From Candidatus Tharpella sp. (GTDB lineage: Bacteria > Desulfobacterota > Anaeroferrophillalia > Anaeroferrophillales > Tharpellaceae), in contig JAGGTT010000225.1 in the NCBI GenBank assembly GCA_021163565.1, forward strand, positions 1 through 7,170: a stretch of DNA of 7,170 nucleotides, given 5' to 3'. The first letter of the stretch is position 1; every line of letters starts with the position of its first letter. Shown in pieces: positions 5,564 to 7,170 of the stretch. The notes under the pieces were generated by a model. That model did not search any database. It was not told the origin of the DNA and was given only the letters and a program-made list of their open reading frames with translations. The translations under genes were made by a program, and so were the position numbers.

Positions 5564-6853
5564 CTATTTGCAACTTTTTTTCAATTGCTCCCGCTCTTTA
5601 AGGCGTTGCAGTACGGTTGCCTCGTAACCATTACCGGCAGGCTCGTAAAAAGAAGCGCCTCTGAGTTTTTCCGGCAGAGCTTCAATCAAAACGGGATTAA
5701 TTTTATCACGGTGTGGGTTGACATAACCGGCACCATAACCTAACTCCTGCATGAGCCCGGTTGGAGCATTGCGAACCTGCATCGGCACCGGTTGATTACC
5801 GCTTTTTTTTATCTCTTTGGCAATCCGTCTCATAGCCAGATAAACTGCATCGCTTTTCGGGGCTGTGGCCAAGTAAGCTGCCACCTGGTAAAGCGCCAGT
5901 TCACCTTCCGGCGAACCTAGTATTTCATAGGCCTGACGAGCATTAATGGCAAGTTGCAGAGCTTGAGGCGCGGCGTTGCCGATATCCTCACTCGCAAACC
6001 GGATCATGCGCCGGGCCAGATAGAGCGGTTCCTCACCCGCCTGCAGCATGCGCCCCAGCCAATATAGTGCGGCATCCGGGTCCCCGGTTCGCATACTTTT
6101 TATAAAGGCTGAAATCTGATTGAAATGTTCCTCACCATCACGATCATAGACTAATTCACGCCCGTCAAGCAGGGCCGCAAGATCGGCCAGGGTCAAATCA
6201 ATCCGCTCCGGATTAAGATTGATAAATGCCATCTCCAGAAAATTCAACCCCCGCCGGGCATCGCCATCGGCATAAATGGCAATCTTCTCCAACACCTCCT
6301 CCGCCACTGAAATCCGGCGCCCATGATCAGTCTCCAAACGGACTGCGGCTTTACCAAGAAGAGAGCGGATTGCGGCTGGGTCCAAAGCTTTAAGAACCGC
6401 AACCCGCGCCCGTGAAAGCAGAGGTGTAATAATTGAAAATGAGGGATTTTCCGTCGTCGCCCCAAGCAGAATTAACGAACCCTCCTCAACCGGAGCCAGA
6501 AGGAAATCCTGCTGGGCCTTATTAAAACGATGAATCTCATCGAGAAAAAGTACCGTCCGACCACCTGCCGCCAAATTCTCCCGGCCGATAAGCGCAATTT
6601 TGCGAATATCAGCAACCCCGGCTGTCACCGCTGAAAGTCGGTAAAAATCGGCCTCCACTGCACCCGCCAACAGTATCGCCAGAGTCGTCTTGCCGCATCC
6701 CGGAGGCCCCCAGAAAATCATTGAATCAAGATGTCCGCGAGCCAGCATCCGGGCGATAAATCCCTCCTCACCCAACAGATGATGCTGACCCGCAAACTCC
6801 TCAAGATTTTGCGGCCGCAGGCGGTGTGCCAACGGCGGCTGTGATTTATTCAA
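5564..6853 (-). CDS. rarA: Replication-associated recombination protein RarA/MgsA (AAA+ ATPase)
   Basis: RarA (MgsA; WRNIP1/Mgs1 in eukaryotes) is a clamp-loader-like AAA+ ATPase. It acts at stalled replication forks, binding SSB and DNA ends. This 429-residue protein is near the usual length. The N-terminal PLAHRLRPQNLEEFAGQ block (7-23) is diagnostic. Walker A is GPPGCGKT (49-56), Walker B is VLFLDEIHRF (101-110), sensor 1 is GATTENP (131-137), the arginine-finger region is LLSRAR (145-150), and sensor 2 is DARRGLN (198-204). The C-terminal tetramerisation part shows ARRMIRFASEDIG, YLATAPKSDAVY and LGYGAGYVNPH. The start codon is TTG, supported by AGGAGG at 6864-6859 only 5 nt upstream and by the fit of the N-terminus to the family. 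It precedes uvrC on the same strand but has its own terminator. All catalytic motifs look intact. Confidence 0.96.
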   Translation of the reverse strand: MNKSQPPLAHRLRPQNLEEFAGQHHLLGEEGFIARMLARGHLDSMIFWGPPGCGKTTLAILLAGAVEADFYRLSAVTAGVADIRKIALIGRENLAAGGRTVLFLDEIHRFNKAQQDFLLAPVEEGSLILLGATTENPSFSIITPLLSRARVAVLKALDPAAIRSLLGKAAVRLETDHGRRISVAEEVLEKIAIYADGDARRGLNFLEMAFINLNPERIDLTLADLAALLDGRELVYDRDGEEHFNQISAFIKSMRTGDPDAALYWLGRMLQAGEEPLYLARRMIRFASEDIGNAAPQALQLAINARQAYEILGSPEGELALYQVAAYLATAPKSDAVYLAMRRIAKEIKKSGNQPVPMQVRNAPTGLMQELGYGAGYVNPHRDKINPVLIEALPEKLRGASFYEPAGNGYEATVLQRLKEREQLKKSCK

Positions 6854-6914
6854 CCTTTCCTCCTACAAACTTACAACTGTCGCTATAACGCCTGAATATT
6901 TGCAGTTTTTTTAT

Positions 6915-6943
6915 TGAATAAGCCTATCTTTCGAGAAAGTCAA
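6915..6943 (-). promoter_or_regulatory. candidate rarA promoter with inverted repeat in the spacer
   Basis: On the minus strand TTGACT (complement of 6938-6943) is followed by a 17-bp spacer and TATTCA (complement of 6915-6920), a good -35 with a poor -10. An inverted repeat of 5-bp arms (CTTTC and GAAAG, 2 bp apart, at 6928-6939) overlaps the spacer and the -35. No LexA box of the E. coli or Firmicutes type is seen. The leader would be about 50-55 nt. Confidence 0.35.
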
Positions 6944-7002
6944 GCATCAGGAAACCCGGCTGCGGCAATTTCCAAACGACGGGATTAAAGTCTAACAATC
7001 GC

Positions 7003-7031
7003 TTGACAAGTTTAAGTATTTAGTTTAGAAG
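7003..7031 (+). promoter_or_regulatory. tRNA-Leu promoter
   Basis: TTGACA at 7003-7008 is a perfect -35 box, preceded by GC as in the rRNA promoters. A 17-bp spacer leads to TAGAAG at 7026-7031, a 4 of 6 match to the -10. A GC-rich stretch (TCCCCCGG) follows, the pattern expected for stringent control of stable RNA genes. Transcription should start near 7038, about 35 nt before the tRNA. Confidence 0.6.
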
Positions 7032-7073
7032 TCCCCCGGTTTCGTTAGCAATTCAGGCGAAATCACTTTTGCT

Positions 7074-7160
7074 GCCGAAGTGGTGGAACTGGTAGACACG
7101 CTATCTTGAGGGGGTAGTGGGTGATCACCCGTGCCGGTTCGATTCCGGCCTTCGGCACCA
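7074..7160 (+). tRNA. tRNA-Leu (anticodon GAG)
   Basis: This is an 87-nt class II tRNA with encoded CCA. The acceptor stem pairs GCCGAAG with CTTCGGC, followed by ACCA. The anticodon arm is CTATC, loop TTGAGGG, GGTAG, giving anticodon GAG at 7108-7110, which reads the leucine codons CUC and CUU. A long variable arm (GGGTGATCACCC, self-complementary) is the mark of tRNA-Leu and tRNA-Ser types. The T arm is GCCGG, TTCGATT, CCGGC. The D loop contains GG (TGGTAGA). The A discriminator base at 7157 is as expected for leucine. Only 10 bases follow before the window ends, so no terminator can be seen. Confidence 0.97.
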
Positions 7161-7170
7161 TTTCAAATAA

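Noticed and set aside
7074..7170. tRNA gene as an integration site for a mobile element
   Set aside because: No integrase, direct repeat of the tRNA 3' end or other mobile-element sign is visible in the window, and the downstream side is outside it.

Overview
The window is a stretch of bacterial chromosome made mostly of housekeeping genes. The 16S rRNA 5' end reads best as a Deltaproteobacteria/Desulfobacterota type: the transcript begins with the usual 27F site followed by an AACGAACGCTGGCGGCG-type start. A boxA of the TCTTTGAAAA type in the leader also fits. The genus cannot be fixed from this sequence. Genes are dense and mid-GC, and I see no phage, transposase, CRISPR or defence genes.

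Layout. Positions 1-360 hold the first ~360 nt of a 16S rRNA gene on the minus strand, cut by the window edge. Positions 361-940 are its long control region: four tandem sigma70-type promoters, each TTGACA-17 bp-TATAAA-like, three of them sharing further sequence, followed by an antitermination boxA and a leader hairpin. A terminator at 941-975 separates this from a minus-strand GNAT acetyltransferase (1012-1575). A short AT-rich divergent region (1576-1724) lies between that gene and a plus-strand nitrilase/omega-amidase-family hydrolase (1725-2510). The hydrolase is convergent with a minus-strand RmlD-like NAD(P)-dependent sugar reductase (2592-3452). Next come uvrC (3591-5423) and rarA/mgsA (5564-6853), both on the minus strand and both apparently using TTG start codons. 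A plus-strand tRNA-Leu(GAG) with its own promoter closes the window (7003-7160).

How they relate. The rRNA and tRNA genes serve translation, and both have near-consensus -35 boxes and GC-rich sequence just after the -10, as expected for growth-rate or stringent control. uvrC (nucleotide excision repair) and rarA (rescue of stalled forks) are both genome-maintenance genes, but a hairpin with a T tract lies between them, so they look like neighbours rather than a tight operon. The GNAT, nitrilase and RmlD-like genes each have their own orientation or spacing and no evident shared pathway.

Most worth a second look are the fourfold rRNA promoter array and the RmlD-like protein, which keeps the catalytic tyrosine but has methionine in place of the YxxxK lysine. 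I did not find a convincing new biological system.
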